Origin: CAMBRQ01 sp945870325
GTDB lineage: Bacteria; Bacillota; Clostridia; Lachnospirales; Lachnospiraceae
DNA length: 30,877 nucleotides
Assembly: GCF_050313795.1 (NCBI RefSeq)
Contig: NZ_JBNPMC010000041.1
Location: forward strand, 1-30,877
Direction: 5' to 3'
Of this stretch, positions 7,577-16,304 are shown piece by piece. Position numbers and translations under genes: made by a program. The notes beneath the pieces were generated by a model. The model saw only the letters and a list, made by a program, of their open reading frames with translations, searched no databases and had not been told where the DNA came from. Each line of letters opens with the position of its first letter. Position 1 is the first letter of the stretch.

Positions 7577-7714
7577 TTAACAACAGAATAAATTATATCC
7601 TGCCAGTATACAAAGTATAATACACAGAACTTCCACAAATGTATTTGGCAGAATCAATGCCAGAATAATACCAACTGCCACCCAGAACAAGGCGAACCCT
7701 GCTACTCGCTTCAT
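7577..7714 (-). CDS. Tiny single-span membrane protein, unknown function
   Basis: A 45-residue open frame beginning MKRVAGFALFWVAVG and ending in GYNLFCC. After the basic Met-Lys-Arg start almost every residue is hydrophobic, giving one or two closely spaced membrane segments broken by a Pro-Asn-Thr turn near residue 22-25. The ATG at 7714 has AAGGA 8 bases upstream. In-frame ATGs at 7723 and about 7753 would lengthen it to 48 or 58 residues but have no well-spaced binding site. It lies 63 bases past ytfJ in the same direction, at the end of the envelope/sporulation operon. I do not recognise the family, and a chance hydrophobic frame cannot be excluded. Confidence 0.6.
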   Translation of the reverse strand: MKRVAGFALFWVAVGIILALILPNTFVEVLCIILCILAGYNLFCC

Positions 7715-7777
7715 TATCTTCATCCTTGCCCATGTTTTGTATATTATATGCATCGTCCCTTATAATAATGACACGAT

Positions 7778-8191
7778 TTACTCCACATTAAGGTCAAACT
7801 CGTCATCTTCTGCCGCATCCAGGATGTCATTCACATCCTCCTCTGTCATCTGGTCTTCTTTTTTAGAACTAAACTTATCAATTACATCCGGAACCATATC
7901 CAGGATCTTCGTCATCGTATCCTGATTCCTGATATTGACTAGTTTGGTGTGACCATTCTGTATTACAAGCACTGCACTTGGCGTCATCTTACCGCCAAGA
8001 CCCCCGGCTCCTTTTTCCTTCTTATCACCGTTAAACGCTCCGGCTCCGATTGCAAAGGATACATCAACCAGCGGAAGAAGAATCGTATCTCCTATATGAA
8101 TTGCGTCTCCTACAACTGTCTTGGATGACACTACCCCATCCATCCCACGAAACAGTGCCTCTACTGTTCCTTTAAAATTATTTTCTGCCAT
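7778..8191 (-). CDS. ytfJ: GerW family sporulation protein (YtfJ)
   Basis: A 137-residue YtfJ/GerW-type protein. In Bacillus, YtfJ is a forespore-expressed protein needed for normal L-alanine germination. The family core is visible in the N-terminal segment (FKGTVEALFRGMDGV), the glycine-rich middle (GAGGLGGKMTPSAVLVI, about 61-77) and an acidic C-terminal tail. AGGAGG lies upstream of the ATG at a normal distance. It follows the DUF2953 gene (ytfI) by 21 bases, the same pair order as in Bacillus, which supports the call. Confidence 0.92.
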   Translation of the reverse strand: MAENNFKGTVEALFRGMDGVVSSKTVVGDAIHIGDTILLPLVDVSFAIGAGAFNGDKKEKGAGGLGGKMTPSAVLVIQNGHTKLVNIRNQDTMTKILDMVPDVIDKFSSKKEDQMTEEDVNDILDAAEDDEFDLNVE

Positions 8192-8212
8192 ACCTATCTT
8201 CCTCCTATATGC

Positions 8213-9412
8213 TTATAATTCGAATTTTCTCACATGACGGTAAGTCATGCGTACTTCCTTGCACCACACAAGATTCCACAGAAGTTTTACAAAATAACTC
8301 ATGCGGATCTTTCCTGCAATCTCAAAGTTCCCCTTAAACACCTTCTGCTCAAAATCGGGCTGGATAATCACATTCTCTCCGATCAATGGATACAGGATAC
8401 TAACTCCCGCCAATAATTTCCCAGTATAATAAGGATCCTCGAATCCATAATGGATATTCGCTTCTAATTTCTTCGGTTTTAACTTGCGAAGCAGTCGAAA
8501 TACCTCTTTCTTAACTTTAAGAAATGCTTTCTTATGAGTCTCATCTGAGATAAAATCCATAATCTTATCTTTTTTCTCCGATAATGCTTTTATTTTATCA
8601 CAGATATTCTGAATTGTACATTTTATCTTTTCATAGAAAGTCCCGGTCTTTCGACAGAATGACTCTATCTTATGATACAGTTCTCCTATCTTCCGGATAA
8701 CCTTCTTGCAGATTCCTGTAATTTTCTGCCATACATTCTTCCGTTCTTTCCGGCTGCCGCTTTCAGAGTCTTCCATCTCTTGGTCAGGATTGGCTTCTGC
8801 TTCTTCCACTGCTTTTTCATCTTCCTGGAAGTTTTCCGCAATTCCTTCAGATAATCGGGATTCTTCTGCAATCTTCTCCGTAATGCTTTTACTGCCTTCG
8901 TTGTCTGCTTCCAGGGATTCTTCCTGCCCCTTTTCGAGATCTTCTTCAGAACTTCCCATGGATTCTTCCCGCTCTTTTGAAGCCTCTTTAATGTCTTTTT
9001 CGACCTGTTCCACTTCTTTTGCAGATCTTTCGTGGAAATCTTCTGGCCTTTCCTCTTCATACGGCTCTTCTTCAGCATCTTCCAATAGTTTGTCCAATTC
9101 TTCTTCATACGCTCCTACCTCTTCTTTCATAGTCTGTTCATCTTCTTGTCCGCTCTGTATATGCTTCCATGCTATCCTGATACGCCAGGATAGCTCCTGG
9201 TTCTCATAGCACACGGTCACTTTCACCAGATGCAGAAGCCATGTAACCTTTGCTCTGACATCTATTCCTTCTAATGTCCCATCAAACTCCCCTTTGGCTT
9301 CATATCTGACAGGCACAAAAAGAACAATACCAATCAGCAATACCAGTATCCCCAGTATTGCCGCAATTATAATTCCTATGATTTTTAAGATCAGCAATAG
9401 AATATGTAGCAT
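8213..9412 (-). CDS. DUF2953 membrane protein (YtfI-like) with a long charged insert
   Basis: A 399-residue protein with an N-terminal membrane segment (about 5-33) followed by a short extracytosolic-type beta region. A Glu/Lys-rich, low-complexity stretch (about 88-300) comes next, and then a C-terminal DUF2953 core with the pattern IHYGFEDPYYTGK and a GNFEIAGKIRMSYF segment. In Bacillus the homologue YtfI neighbours ytfJ and is much shorter, so the charged stretch is an insertion typical of clostridial members. The base composition of the insert is purine-rich on the coding strand, which also creates long antisense shadow frames. The start at 9412 has AGGA 8 bases upstream, and the gene sits one base from the stop of the preceding gene, suggesting translational coupling. 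Confidence 0.85.
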   Translation of the reverse strand: MLHILLLILKIIGIIIAAILGILVLLIGIVLFVPVRYEAKGEFDGTLEGIDVRAKVTWLLHLVKVTVCYENQELSWRIRIAWKHIQSGQEDEQTMKEEVGAYEEELDKLLEDAEEEPYEEERPEDFHERSAKEVEQVEKDIKEASKEREESMGSSEEDLEKGQEESLEADNEGSKSITEKIAEESRLSEGIAENFQEDEKAVEEAEANPDQEMEDSESGSRKERKNVWQKITGICKKVIRKIGELYHKIESFCRKTGTFYEKIKCTIQNICDKIKALSEKKDKIMDFISDETHKKAFLKVKKEVFRLLRKLKPKKLEANIHYGFEDPYYTGKLLAGVSILYPLIGENVIIQPDFEQKVFKGNFEIAGKIRMSYFVKLLWNLVWCKEVRMTYRHVRKFEL

Positions 9413-9413
9413 C

Positions 9414-9737
9414 TCATACTTCCTGTTCTTTTTCTAATATATAGGACCGAATATCCGCTCCCTTAGTCTCATTATACACTTCCTGCGTAATTTCTTCCAC
9501 TAATTCCAGTGCATCTTCATAACCTTTTACAATTCCCACCACGAAAAAATCCTCATGAGGGAAACTTGGCTGCAATAACAATCTCGAATCATAGATTTCC
9601 AGATGATTCTCCTCATTCTGCGCCAATGTTATAATATGAATATTCATCTGGAATTTATTCTCTTCCAGTTTCCTGATAATCTTCTCTTTCTTTTTCTCTA
9701 GGCCTTCCATCAGATAGAGATGCTTATAATACCGCAT
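9414..9737 (-). CDS. Conserved-looking hypothetical protein, 107 residues
   Basis: I do not recognise this gene. From the ATG at 9737 (AGAGGAG 7 bases upstream) it encodes 107 residues beginning MRYYKHLYLMEG. A Lys/Glu-rich helical segment (about 12-29) is followed by an alternating strand-like region and a C-terminal acidic helix (GYEDALELVEEI). There is no signal peptide or membrane segment, so it is probably cytoplasmic. The longer frame up to 9797 would overlap the PBP gene by 35 bases and lacks a binding site. Its tight placement, 25 bases after the PBP and one base before the DUF2953 gene, argues that it is real and co-transcribed with envelope genes. Confidence 0.75.
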   Translation of the reverse strand: MRYYKHLYLMEGLEKKKEKIIRKLEENKFQMNIHIITLAQNEENHLEIYDSRLLLQPSFPHEDFFVVGIVKGYEDALELVEEITQEVYNETKGADIRSYILEKEQEV

Positions 9738-9762
9738 ATTCTCACTCCTCTTATTTCCGGAA

Positions 9763-11214
9763 TTAATAGTAGTAAGCGTCGAATACCTGCTTTGCAATAT
9801 TCACCGCTTTGGCTGAACCGTCAGACGATTCAATGATCACGCTGATTACCAGTTCGGGATTGTCCACATTCGTCATACCGATGAACCATGAATGATCTTT
9901 CTCCTTGTCTGAACTATACTCCGCCGTCCCAGTCTTGCCTGCAGCCGTATATCCTTGACCGCTTAACACAGATGCCGTACCGTAATCTACAACACCTTTC
10001 ATCAACTGTTTTAACTGAGCGGCTTCTTCTGCTGTCATCAAAGTTCCATATTCTTCCGGCATGTTCTTTTCCACTTCCTGTCCGGAATAATTCGTCACCG
10101 TATCTACAAGATAAGGCTTCATCAATGTTCCGCCATTGGCAATTGCCGCCGTGATCAGTGCCATATGATAAGGGCTCACCTGTGTTTTGCCCTGTCCCAT
10201 CGCTGTCATCATCTTATCTGCACTGCTTGATTCGGATTCCAGTGAAAAACTGCTCTTGCTGTAAGGCAGCACAGACGGAAGTTTGGAACCAAACAGTAAT
10301 CCCTTCGTAGTCTCCTGAAATTTCTTTGTGTCCAGAGATAAGCCGATATTCGAAAAAGACGCATTACAGGAATACGCCAGACTGTCCTGAAAATTCACCG
10401 GTCCATGAACATTCCCGCCGTAGCAGTGAATGGTGACGCCATCCTGCTCAATTGCTCCCGTACAATTATAACTATATGATGCATATCCTACGTTCTCACG
10501 CATATACTCCAACGCCGTTACCACCTTGAATGTTGAACCGGGTGCATACTGTCCTTGAGTCGCACGATTCAGCAATACACTGTTTTCATCCGAGTTCAAC
10601 GCTTCCCAATTTGCCGCAACTGTATTCGGATCAAAATCCGGTTTGGATACCATCGCAAGAATCTTGCCGGTCGCCGGCTCTATCACTACAACCGCTCCTT
10701 TATAACTGCCCATCGCATTATATGCAGCCTGCTGCAGGTTCAGATCAAGCGTCGTTACCACCGTATCTCCCATATTCTTCTTGTCCTGGAACTCATTGAC
10801 CAGTTTCTCCAAAAAGAATGCATGGGACGTCAGAAGATCATAGTTCTCTACCGATTCCAGTCCCGATTTGCCCTGATCACTATAACCTATCACATGGGCA
10901 AACATATTACCGTACGGATACTCCCTTGCCTCTTCGCCATCTACCATAACACTTTTGGCAAGCACATTACCACTCTTATCTACGATATTTCCTCTGGTCA
11001 CCCTGTCTGCATAAGCATCCAGCCTTGCGTTATATGGACTTCTTATAATCTCTTCACTTCTAACCACCTGAAAATACGCAATATATCCCATCATCACAAG
11101 GAACAGTGCCACAAAGATATAAGTCACCCTAGCGAACTCTTTGTTCCTTGCGCGTTTTGCCTTGACCTTGCGCTTGTCGTCTCGGTTGGCTTCTCTGCGG
11201 TCTTTCCGGGACAT
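9763..11214 (-). CDS. Class B penicillin-binding protein (PbpA/FtsI-type transpeptidase)
   Basis: A peptidoglycan DD-transpeptidase, the partner of the SEDS glycosyltransferase encoded immediately upstream. With the ATG at 11214 it has 483 residues: a basic cytoplasmic tail, a membrane segment (about 28-48), a short non-catalytic region and the transpeptidase domain. The catalytic motifs are STFK at 227-230, SCN at 282-284 and KTG at 427-429. The start is not secure. The ATG has GGGAG directly abutting it, which is a poor spacing, and the open frame extends to a TTG at 11292 preceded by AGGAAG. Either choice overlaps the SEDS gene out of frame (86 or 164 bases). The shorter form gives the more usual tail length for this family. 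Confidence 0.9.
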   Translation of the reverse strand: MSRKDRREANRDDKRKVKAKRARNKEFARVTYIFVALFLVMMGYIAYFQVVRSEEIIRSPYNARLDAYADRVTRGNIVDKSGNVLAKSVMVDGEEAREYPYGNMFAHVIGYSDQGKSGLESVENYDLLTSHAFFLEKLVNEFQDKKNMGDTVVTTLDLNLQQAAYNAMGSYKGAVVVIEPATGKILAMVSKPDFDPNTVAANWEALNSDENSVLLNRATQGQYAPGSTFKVVTALEYMRENVGYASYSYNCTGAIEQDGVTIHCYGGNVHGPVNFQDSLAYSCNASFSNIGLSLDTKKFQETTKGLLFGSKLPSVLPYSKSSFSLESESSSADKMMTAMGQGKTQVSPYHMALITAAIANGGTLMKPYLVDTVTNYSGQEVEKNMPEEYGTLMTAEEAAQLKQLMKGVVDYGTASVLSGQGYTAAGKTGTAEYSSDKEKDHSWFIGMTNVDNPELVISVIIESSDGSAKAVNIAKQVFDAYYY

Positions 11215-12601
11215 CTCCCGCTTTTCTTGGTCTCTTTTTATTCTCTTGTCCGCTTCTCTTTGCTCGTAGCCTTTCCTTTTTCTTTCTCTCAATATCTTCT
11301 TCCTCGTCTTCCCTTAATATATACAACCCCTGAATAATCGCAAACATAATCAATGTACTGATCAGTGAACTTCCACCGTAACTTACCAACGGTAATGTTA
11401 CACCCGTAGAAGGAATGAACTTTGTCACTCCGCCGATATTCAAAAACACTTGAAATATATAACAGGTTCCAAGCCCTAATGCTACCATCTTATAGAATAT
11501 GTCATGAAGTTGCATTGCAATATTCAAAAACATGACATAACAGCTAACACAGATCAAAATCAGACACAATGCAAATATAATTCCCATCTCCTCCGCAATC
11601 ACCGAAAAGATGAAGTCCGAATCTCTGACCGGTATATCCTCCGGCATTCCCTGATACAGTCCCATTCCAAACCATCCACCCGTGCCGATAGCAAAAAGTG
11701 ACTGCGCCACCTGGTATCCCCCATCATCATATGCTGCAAATGGATCTTTCCAGGCAACCACTCTGGTCTTCACATGATCGAACAGATGATATGCCACCAC
11801 CGATGCTGCACTGCCCGCACCCAGCCCTGCCAGAATATATAACGGCTGGTGTGTAGCCACATAAAGCATTGCCAGATATACAACGAATATAATCAACGCT
11901 GCTCCCAGATCCTTCGACACTACCAGAATCAGCACATGGAATGCCGCAAGCGCTGTTGTGATCACAATATTCCTGAATTCCAAAGACATCTTAAAACTGG
12001 ATGCCACAAAGAATACAAAGATAATCTTCACCAATTCAGAAGGCTGTATACTGATACCACCGATTGTAAAGCCAAGCATAGCACCATAAGATACCTGCCC
12101 AACTACCACAACCACCGCAAGGGATACGATTCCCGCAATCGCATACAGATTCTTCCACTCTGACAGTTTTTTAAACTTCCGGATAATAACCGGAACTACC
12201 AGACTTAAAGCAATCGCTCCCGCAACAATGATATACTGTTTTACCGCACTTTCATAATTCAGTCTGGTAAGCACGATTAATCCAATGCAAAGCAGCATAC
12301 ACATATTATTGATGACCAGTCTGGATACTTTTGGATAAATATTCGTATACAGGATAATAGTAGCACTAAAAAGAACTACTTGCATCAGATAGAATCCAAG
12401 CATCTTAATATCCTCTGTCTCCAGATACATAACCAAAAAAGCAATGACATGTATCATATACATCAATATGTTCTGCCGTCTAAGCATACTTTTCTTTTTG
12501 TCTGGATCGTAATACCCGAAGATGCTAAAGCACAGATATGTATACATCGTAACCAGCACAATCATCAGATATTTCGACAATTCAACAACTATATTTACCA
12601 A
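11129..12601 (-). CDS. SEDS peptidoglycan glycosyltransferase (FtsW/RodA/SpoVE family)
   Basis: A polytopic membrane protein of 490 residues that polymerises lipid II together with a class B PBP. About ten hydrophobic segments are visible, and the C-terminal SEDS signature TGVTLPLVSYGGSS is intact. So are the QPSE motif and the periplasmic loop with WKDPFA and GGYQVAQSL. After the last segment comes a highly basic cytoplasmic tail of about 60 residues (Arg/Lys/Gln rich), part of which is encoded by DNA shared with the PBP in another frame. Translation appears to start at TTG 12601, where AGGTGG is 4-5 bases upstream; the next ATG has no binding site. It lies 8 bases after the U32 peptidase gene. 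I cannot tell RodA from FtsW by sequence alone. Confidence 0.93.
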   Translation of the reverse strand: MVNIVVELSKYLMIVLVTMYTYLCFSIFGYYDPDKKKSMLRRQNILMYMIHVIAFLVMYLETEDIKMLGFYLMQVVLFSATIILYTNIYPKVSRLVINNMCMLLCIGLIVLTRLNYESAVKQYIIVAGAIALSLVVPVIIRKFKKLSEWKNLYAIAGIVSLAVVVVVGQVSYGAMLGFTIGGISIQPSELVKIIFVFFVASSFKMSLEFRNIVITTALAAFHVLILVVSKDLGAALIIFVVYLAMLYVATHQPLYILAGLGAGSAASVVAYHLFDHVKTRVVAWKDPFAAYDDGGYQVAQSLFAIGTGGWFGMGLYQGMPEDIPVRDSDFIFSVIAEEMGIIFALCLILICVSCYVMFLNIAMQLHDIFYKMVALGLGTCYIFQVFLNIGGVTKFIPSTGVTLPLVSYGGSSLISTLIMFAIIQGLYILREDEEEDIERKKKERLRAKRSGQENKKRPRKAGDVPERPQRSQPRRQAQGQGKTRKEQRVR

Positions 12602-12609
12602 ATCTCCAC

Positions 12610-14742
12610 CTACTTTACGCCCCTCTTAAAATGTCCTCTTGTAAATTCCATCTCTGGTACAGCGACCTCCTTATGATGAAGGAATGCATCTATATACAGT
12701 TTCATAATCCCCATCATCTCACCAGCCGTCTCCATCGTAAAATCAAGACGCAATTCACCCGGAGCCAATTTTCTGATCTCTTCTGCCTTATCCGCAAGGA
12801 ACAGCGGCGCAGAATTATAAATAATATTATAACAGTACCTGCAGCATTTTTTAACCGCGAATTTCTTCTGGTATCTGTCATGGATATAGAGATATCCCTC
12901 ATCCTTCGTACATCTGTCAGAAGTCTTCTGAACGCAGTTTGCCGTTATCATAACCGGCTGATATCCATAGCCGATCATAACCTGACCTCTGATGCCAAGC
13001 GCCTTAAGTTCCCTGTCATTCAGTTCTACCGGCGACGTATACTTCCGAATTCCTCGCTCAAGAACGAATGCTTTGCTATAACTGTTATATACGTACAGAT
13101 TATAATCCGAACGCACCTCTTTTGCAAATCCAAGTTCCCGAAGGAGCCTGTAACTTTCCCAGTTACGGATTAGTACGCCATCATAGACAGATTCCCACTG
13201 AGCATAAGATTTCACTATCTTCTTAATAGTATCCTCACGGGAAATATATGGAAGCGCCAGGAAATATCGGTGCTTTTCTCCACTTCTCCTCACCAGGTCA
13301 AGTATTTCTGCTTGAAGTCCGACGATACTATCCACATAGATAACCCCTATAGATTCTGAAGCAATTGCCGTCCTCAATTGTTCTAATGCCTGAACCGAAA
13401 CCGACAATTCCATTCTCTCATCCATTTCCTCTGGCGAACGCTTTGCTTCATGGGAAACGGCTACAATTGCATCCACGCTTTTTCTATGATACCTTTTTAA
13501 AATACATTCAGACAGCCGTTCAATCCCTTCCCTCCGAAGTTCATTCAACGCCTGCATCGGAAGGAATAACTCTCCGCGCACCGTTACCTCCAGCCTGTCA
13601 AACACAAACTCCGTATTTCCCGTCTTCCTCATCTGCTTTTCTACTCTTGCCGCATCCAGAGGCTGACGCATGGCTTGCTCCGGCATGGCGCCTTCATATT
13701 CCACCCGACAATCACCATATTCCAGTATTAGTTTAGCACGCTCTCCCAAAGAAAGTATTAAATTCCCATTAATTTTTTCTTGCAATTTAAAATCCGAGCA
13801 TACAATCTCCTCTTCCATCCCGTCAGGGCGCTGGAACGAAATCATATTCTTCCCGTTATGTTGCTTATAATACCCGTCTGTATATCCTCTGCGCTGGTAG
13901 GCACTTAGAAGCCTGGCCCTGTCTTTCCCGTCCACCTTATACTTGCTTTTTCCCTCCTGTAGATAGAGGTCTGCATACTTACGGTAGATACTTACTACAG
14001 TATACACATAATCCGGCTGCTTCATTCTGCCTTCAATCTTAAAGGAATCAATGCCAGCCTCAATCAACTCCGGCAATAGATCGATCGTACACAGATCCTT
14101 AAGACTCATAAGATCTGCCGGTCTGCCACCCTCTACACTATAGGGCAGACGACATGGCTGGGCACACTGTCCCCTGTTGCCGCTTCTTCCACCAATCATA
14201 CTGCTTAAAAGGCACTGACCTGAATAACAATAGCACAAAGCCCCATGTACAAAACATTCTATCTCAAGACCCGTCTCTTCCTTCATCTTCCGTATCTCAT
14301 CAAGCGACAATTCTCTTGCCGGAACCACGCGCACGATTCCCTGTTCCTTTAGGAAAGACGCTCCCTTTGCATTCGTAATAGTCATCTGTGTACTTGCATG
14401 AATCGCAAGTTCCGGAAAATATTCCTTCAGATATGAGACAACGCCCATATCCTGCACAATCACTCCATCCAGTCCCCGCTGGTAATAAGGCAGAAGATAA
14501 TCATATAACTGACCAATCTCCTGCTCCTTCAGCAATGTATTCACCGTAAGATAGATCTTGCGCCCATGAATATGCACATAATCGATCGCATCAAGCAGTT
14601 CCTCTTCCGACAGATTCTTCGCATATGCTCTCGCTCCGAATCTTGCTCCTCCTATATAGACTGCATCCGCCCCCGCACTAACAGCGGCTCTTAGACTCTC
14701 ATAAGAGCCAGCCGGTGCCAGAATCTCCACTTCTCTGCCCAT
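12610..14742 (-). CDS. Peptidase U32 family protein with DUF3656-type C-terminal region
   Basis: A 710-residue member of the U32 'collagenase-like' family. Related E. coli proteins (RlhA, TrhP/YegQ) act in RNA hydroxylation, so the peptidase name may be misleading. The N-terminal TIM-barrel-like domain begins EILAPAGSYESLRAAV and has the family marker ECFVHGALCYCYSGQC and a downstream GQCAQPCR, a set of cysteines likely to bind a metal or Fe-S centre. Two further cysteine pairs lie near the C-terminus. ATG 14742 is chosen because AAGGGA is 9 bases upstream; a TTG at 14763 would add seven residues. The gene opens the envelope operon and directly precedes the SEDS gene. Confidence 0.9.
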   Translation of the reverse strand: MGREVEILAPAGSYESLRAAVSAGADAVYIGGARFGARAYAKNLSEEELLDAIDYVHIHGRKIYLTVNTLLKEQEIGQLYDYLLPYYQRGLDGVIVQDMGVVSYLKEYFPELAIHASTQMTITNAKGASFLKEQGIVRVVPARELSLDEIRKMKEETGLEIECFVHGALCYCYSGQCLLSSMIGGRSGNRGQCAQPCRLPYSVEGGRPADLMSLKDLCTIDLLPELIEAGIDSFKIEGRMKQPDYVYTVVSIYRKYADLYLQEGKSKYKVDGKDRARLLSAYQRRGYTDGYYKQHNGKNMISFQRPDGMEEEIVCSDFKLQEKINGNLILSLGERAKLILEYGDCRVEYEGAMPEQAMRQPLDAARVEKQMRKTGNTEFVFDRLEVTVRGELFLPMQALNELRREGIERLSECILKRYHRKSVDAIVAVSHEAKRSPEEMDERMELSVSVQALEQLRTAIASESIGVIYVDSIVGLQAEILDLVRRSGEKHRYFLALPYISREDTIKKIVKSYAQWESVYDGVLIRNWESYRLLRELGFAKEVRSDYNLYVYNSYSKAFVLERGIRKYTSPVELNDRELKALGIRGQVMIGYGYQPVMITANCVQKTSDRCTKDEGYLYIHDRYQKKFAVKKCCRYCYNIIYNSAPLFLADKAEEIRKLAPGELRLDFTMETAGEMMGIMKLYIDAFLHHKEVAVPEMEFTRGHFKRGVK

Positions 14743-14779
14743 ACCGTTACTTCCCTTCGCCAAACATTTCCCGTATGAT

Positions 14780-14809
14780 AAAATAGGCTGTCCAACGACA
14801 GCCTATTTT
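14780..14809. terminator. Bidirectional-looking hairpin at the end of zapA
   Basis: A perfect 13-bp stem (14780-14792 with 14797-14809, core TAGGCTGTC) with a CAAC loop and A/T flanks. It includes the zapA stop codon, so the hairpin forms from the last codons of the message. The T-run is stronger on the plus strand (six T) than on the minus strand. Confidence 0.75.
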
Positions 14810-15216
14810 TTACGATTATTCTTTATCTCCGTTTCTAACTGGACGATCTTCATCTGAAGTTCCTTATTCTCCTCCTTCAACTTGTCCATCGCCTTCTCTG
14901 CGTTCTCCAACTTAATCTGAACAGAGATCAACTCGTGCTTCAGATCATACATCTCTTTGTCTTTCGCCTCTATATCACTTTCCAAAGAGCCTCCCTGCTT
15001 CTTTGCCTTAAAGTAATCATCTGCGATATTCAGTGCAAGCAGAATACTTCTGGTCTCAGAACTCTGCTTGCGATAGCCCTCGCTGTTACTGCACTCCTCA
15101 ATCTTATGATTCAAATATGTAGATACCTTCTGCAGATAGTCCTCACTTTCAAATCCGCTTAAGGTAAATACCTTCCCCCCTATTAATACTTCCGTATAAT
15201 TCTTTGATGATGCCAT
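14803..15216 (-). CDS. zapA: Cell division protein ZapA
   Basis: ZapA bundles FtsZ filaments at the division ring. The 137-residue protein has the ZapA head (about 1-65), including the pattern YTEVLIGGKVFTLSG and LNIADDYFKAK. A long C-terminal coiled coil rich in Lys/Glu/Leu heptads follows (about 78-137). It is slightly longer than the typical 85-110 residues because of the extended coil. AGGAGG precedes the ATG. It has its own promoter just after the ruvB stop and a hairpin terminator at its 3' end. Confidence 0.92.
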   Translation of the reverse strand: MASSKNYTEVLIGGKVFTLSGFESEDYLQKVSTYLNHKIEECSNSEGYRKQSSETRSILLALNIADDYFKAKKQGGSLESDIEAKDKEMYDLKHELISVQIKLENAEKAMDKLKEENKELQMKIVQLETEIKNNRKK

Positions 15217-15252
15217 TAGAAGCCTCCTCGAAATTCATAATATCTGATAATC

Positions 15253-15281
15253 ATTATAAACTAATCTGATACAAAAACCAA
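15253..15281 (-). promoter_or_regulatory. Sigma-A-type promoter of zapA
   Basis: TTGGTT (15276-15281) begins at the base immediately after the ruvB stop, and a perfect TATAAT (15253-15258) follows after exactly 17 bases on the minus strand. Confidence 0.7.
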
Positions 15282-16289
15282 CTATTTTTCTTCAATTTCA
15301 CGCGAAATTCCAAGATGACTGTATGCACTGTCCGTTACAATCCTTCCTCTTGGCGTTCTCTGGATGAATCCATTCTTCAAAAGATATGGTTCATAGACAT
15401 CTTCGATGGTTCCTGCATCTTCTCCGATTGCTGCCGCCAGAGTGTCTAATCCTACCGGACCTCCTGCGAATTTCTCAATCATGGTAAGCAATAATCCCCG
15501 GTCTGTCTGGTCCAGCCCCTCTTTATCCACATCCAGAAGATCCAGTGCATAATTCGCCACTTCTTCGGTAATATATCCGTCATATTTGACCTGGGCAAAA
15601 TCCCGGACACGCTTCAGAAGCCTGTTAGCAAGTCTTGGCGTTCCTCTTGAGCGTCTCGCCAGCGCATAAGCGCCTTTTTCATCAATCCCTACCTCCAGCA
15701 CTCTCGCTGATCTTAGGATAATCGTCTTCAACTCTTCCACCGTATAGAACTCCAGTCGATTCACAACCCCAAAACGATCCCTGAGCGGTGCCGTCAGCAT
15801 CCCAGCTCTTGTAGTCGCCCCAACCAGCGTAAACTTCGGCAGTTCCAACCGGATTGATCTTGCGCTTGCCCCTTTTCCAATCATAATATCTATGGCATAA
15901 TCCTCCATCGCCGGATAGAGCACCTCCTCTACCTGCCGGTTCAGCCTATGTATCTCATCTACAAATAGGACATCTCCCTCCTGAAGATTATTCAGGATTG
16001 CCGCCATCTCCCCCGGCTTCTCAATCGCAGGGCCCGACGTGATCTTAATATTTACATTCATCTCATTCGCTATAATCCCGGCAAGCGTAGTCTTTCCAAG
16101 CCCCGGAGGTCCATAGAACAGCACATGGTCTAATGCCTCATTCCTTGCCTTGGCAGCCTCAATATAGATCTTCAGAGTCTCTTTCGCCTTCGCCTGTCCG
16201 ATATAATCCTCAAGCATCTGAGGCCGCAGATGATTCTCTATCTTAATATCCTCTTCCAGATTCTCTGTCGTAATAATTCGTCTGCTCAT
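15282..16289 (-). CDS. ruvB: Holliday junction branch migration ATPase RuvB
   Basis: RuvB is the hexameric AAA+ motor that drives branch migration with RuvA. The 335-residue protein has Walker A GPPGLGKTT at 60-68, Walker B with Asp111-Glu112 (LFVDEIH), the GATTRAG sensor region at about 157-163 and a C-terminal winged-helix domain ending TPRGR. ATG 16289 is favoured because AGGGTG lies 6 bases upstream; a GTG three codons earlier would sit inside that binding site. It follows ruvA by 15 bases, and no ruvC is seen nearby, as is usual in Firmicutes. Confidence 0.98.
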   Translation of the reverse strand: MSRRIITTENLEEDIKIENHLRPQMLEDYIGQAKAKETLKIYIEAAKARNEALDHVLFYGPPGLGKTTLAGIIANEMNVNIKITSGPAIEKPGEMAAILNNLQEGDVLFVDEIHRLNRQVEEVLYPAMEDYAIDIMIGKGASARSIRLELPKFTLVGATTRAGMLTAPLRDRFGVVNRLEFYTVEELKTIILRSARVLEVGIDEKGAYALARRSRGTPRLANRLLKRVRDFAQVKYDGYITEEVANYALDLLDVDKEGLDQTDRGLLLTMIEKFAGGPVGLDTLAAAIGEDAGTIEDVYEPYLLKNGFIQRTPRGRIVTDSAYSHLGISREIEEK

Positions 16290-16304
16290 CTTAATCACCC
16301 TGTG

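Noticed and set aside
8686..9209. Two long frames overlapping the charged insert of the DUF2953 gene
   Set aside because: The purine-rich insert opens all frames; the Ser-rich antisense and Lys/Arg-rich same-strand frames are by-products.
10555..11337. 260-residue plus-strand frame across the PBP/SEDS overlap
   Set aside because: It is antisense to two well-supported genes and has no binding site or domain.
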